Below are positions 51,763 to 53,161 of a stretch of 53,161 nt of DNA, piece after piece. The first letter of the stretch is position 1. Each line of letters starts with the position of its first letter. The stretch spans positions 1-53,161 of the forward strand of contig JAGFNK010000366.1 of assembly GCA_025769875.1 (NCBI GenBank), in the 5' to 3' direction. The position numbers were made by a program, and so were the translations under genes. Source of the DNA: Russula earlei (lineage: Eukaryota; Basidiomycota; Agaricomycetes; Russulales; Russulaceae). The notes beneath the pieces were generated by a model, which saw nothing but the letters and a program-made list of their open reading frames with translations, made no database searches and was not told the origin of the DNA.

Positions 51763-53161
51763 TTATTTCATGAGTAAATTTACAACATCCTGTTCATAAA
51801 AGTGTGAAACGGCCCCAGAAGCCTCCAGCTCAACAGTGCAGCACCCATGTTTTGACTCAATCACTTTCCCCACTTGCCCAGTCCAGCAGTGTCCGATAAT
51901 GAGTACCTTGTTGCCTTTGGATGGTGGCCATGGGATTAGATAGGTTGGGTTGATGGAAATCTGGGCAGGTCTCCCCCTCTGGATTGCAGAGACGACAACT
52001 TCATTCAGTTGTGCTTCGATCTTTTGCCTTGCAGCTGGAACTGTCTTTGCACCAAGTCCCTCTATCTTGGCATGTAAAGATGACATTGGGACACCCTGAA
52101 CATGAAATGGGATACATTCCTCACATAACCGTTCCTGGATTTCTTCCGCAAAGAGCCAGTGTTTCCAGACTCATTTGGAATAAGCATGAAGAATTCAGTA
52201 TTCACCAAAGAACTCACCAGGTCCTTGAGGCAGGCTCCAAGGCGAGGATGCATTCTCCTCATGTTCCACAGGTTCTGGAGTGATTGACCTTGGTAGATCT
52301 TCTGGAGGAGGCATAAGGTTGGAGTGACTCAACGACACTATCAACATATGTCTATTGAAAACACTTGTGAGGGGAGATGTAATGAATGGGTCATTGTGGT
52401 TCATGAGGAACTCACTCAAGTCAAATATCATCAAGCTTGACCCATTGGCATAGTGGGCCATGAGACATCAGCTTTGCATTCAATTCAACATCGACACTAC
52501 TGCCGTTGTCTGCTTTGACGAGACCATGATACCCCTTTAGGGGACCTCTGATGATAGAGATTCTCTGTCCCTCCCAAACACCATTGCGCTTGGGCTCGGG
52601 CAGAGCCATGGTTTGGACGCCCAAAACTGCTATGTCGTCTTGGTCAATCAGAACCTGAAGACTGTCTGTATTTGCTGGAAGAATGGATCTCAATAAACTC
52701 ATGCGCTGCCCATTGGTCTCATCTATAATCTCTGCTCTGCCACCAGAGATTTGTGTTACAAGGCCCCTGCATGGGCCCCACCTGCCCCAGGAAATTCGAC
52801 ATACAGACCATGCTTGAGTTGGAAAAAAAAAACAGTGGGGAGCAGTGTAAAACTGAAGGCTAAATGCTGATGTATTAATCTATATGACCAAGCATCAGTG
52901 AGCAAGACATCAGCGAAGCAGAGAGGAGGGATGGAGATGCACACCTCTGTATTGGTTTTCTTATCCAGAAGACTCACTTTGTGTTCCTTGTGATCCACGG
53001 TAATGACCATGCCAAAGCAATCCAACCAGTGGATCTTGACATAGTCACCTGTGAGAAAATAAGGAACCAGCTCCCATAAGGTGATACTGATTATAAGGCC
53101 AGAATTTTGTTCGGGAATTTGAGTGACGATGTCCGCAACATTGTTTGAATGTCTCCAATTT
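51763..53161 (-). CDS. KOW-repeat (Spt5-like) protein, partial at window end
   Basis: On the minus strand four KOW-type modules follow each other: GDYVKIHWLDCFGMVITVDH (about 53045-52986), WGPCRGLVTQISGGRAEIID (about 52780-52720), GQRISIIRGPLKGYHGLVKA (about 52570-52510) and GNKVLIIGHCWTGQVGKVIE (about 51920-51860), each followed by a beta-strand-like hydrophobic pattern. The last exon ends SHFYEQDVVNLLMK at 51763. Between them are introns (one acceptor after CCAACTCAAG near 52810) and a linker with SLLRSILPANTDSLQ. KOW domains are RNA-polymerase/nucleic-acid binding modules of the elongation factor Spt5. This looks like one of the divergent Spt5-like paralogues of mushrooms rather than the essential gene. 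No stop is needed inside the exons I can trace, but splicing is approximate and the N-terminus is outside. Confidence 0.62.

Noticed and set aside
1..53161. tRNA, rRNA, CRISPR array or bacterial-type operon
   Set aside because: No cloverleaf, rRNA signature or regularly spaced direct repeat with unique spacers was seen; introns and gene families are eukaryotic.

Overview
Eukaryotic DNA from a mushroom-forming basidiomycete (Agaricomycetes). The evidence is short GT-AG introns of about 50-80 bp, a FunK1 fungal kinase, an F-box/LRR gene, a C6-type fungal transcription factor, Nup188, RMD1 and acetyl-CoA synthetase relics with mushroom-like sequence, and an accessory transposon load (Tad-like LINE, hAT, PIF/Harbinger, Copia, solo LTRs) typical of such genomes. 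I see no rRNA, tRNA, CRISPR or bacterial operon. Family assignments rest on motif recognition, not on a search.

Layout. 1-8.3 kb is a graveyard of decayed or truncated host genes: an RMD1/DUF155 pseudogene (+), a transcription-factor middle-homology region (+), and a Nup188 fragment (-) lying between two pieces of a proline-rich gene (-). 8307-12488 is a hAT transposon with 18-bp perfect terminal inverted repeats and a nearly complete spliced transposase. 12829-19697 is a 6.9-kb LINE with a 12-bp target duplication and a 26-nt poly(A). 19928-20201 is a small two-exon secreted-protein gene too short to stand out as an ORF.

21039-32675 is the most striking object: a giant inverted repeat with two arms of about 2.59 kb around a 0.22-kb spacer. 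Each arm carries the same dead acetyl-CoA synthetase fragment and a 153-bp subterminal tandem repeat. Three later insertions, each with a clean target duplication and an intact empty site in the opposite arm, have swollen it to 11.6 kb: a two-gene PIF/Harbinger element (TTA), a 2.08-kb non-autonomous hAT (TTGAGATA) and an 828-bp solo LTR (GACAC).

33.2-43.7 kb holds accessory host-type genes in various stages of decay: FunK1 kinase, F-box/LRR (split by a solo LTR), a SAP-domain protein with a basic NLS, a REB1-like Myb protein, and a coiled-coil protein whose first seven residues equal those of histone H3. 44007-49500 is a degenerate minus-strand Copia element with two 521-bp LTRs. 49.9-53.2 kb holds two more relatives of the coiled-coil family, one split by another solo LTR, and a KOW-repeat (Spt5-like) gene running off the end.

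Most premature stops I could place in otherwise readable genes are explained by C:G to T:A transitions, and most of those are TGA. This suggests decay by deamination rather than random decay. Few genes here are likely to be functional: the small secreted protein, the coiled-coil gene at 42.9-43.4 kb and perhaps the Harbinger pair and the KOW gene.
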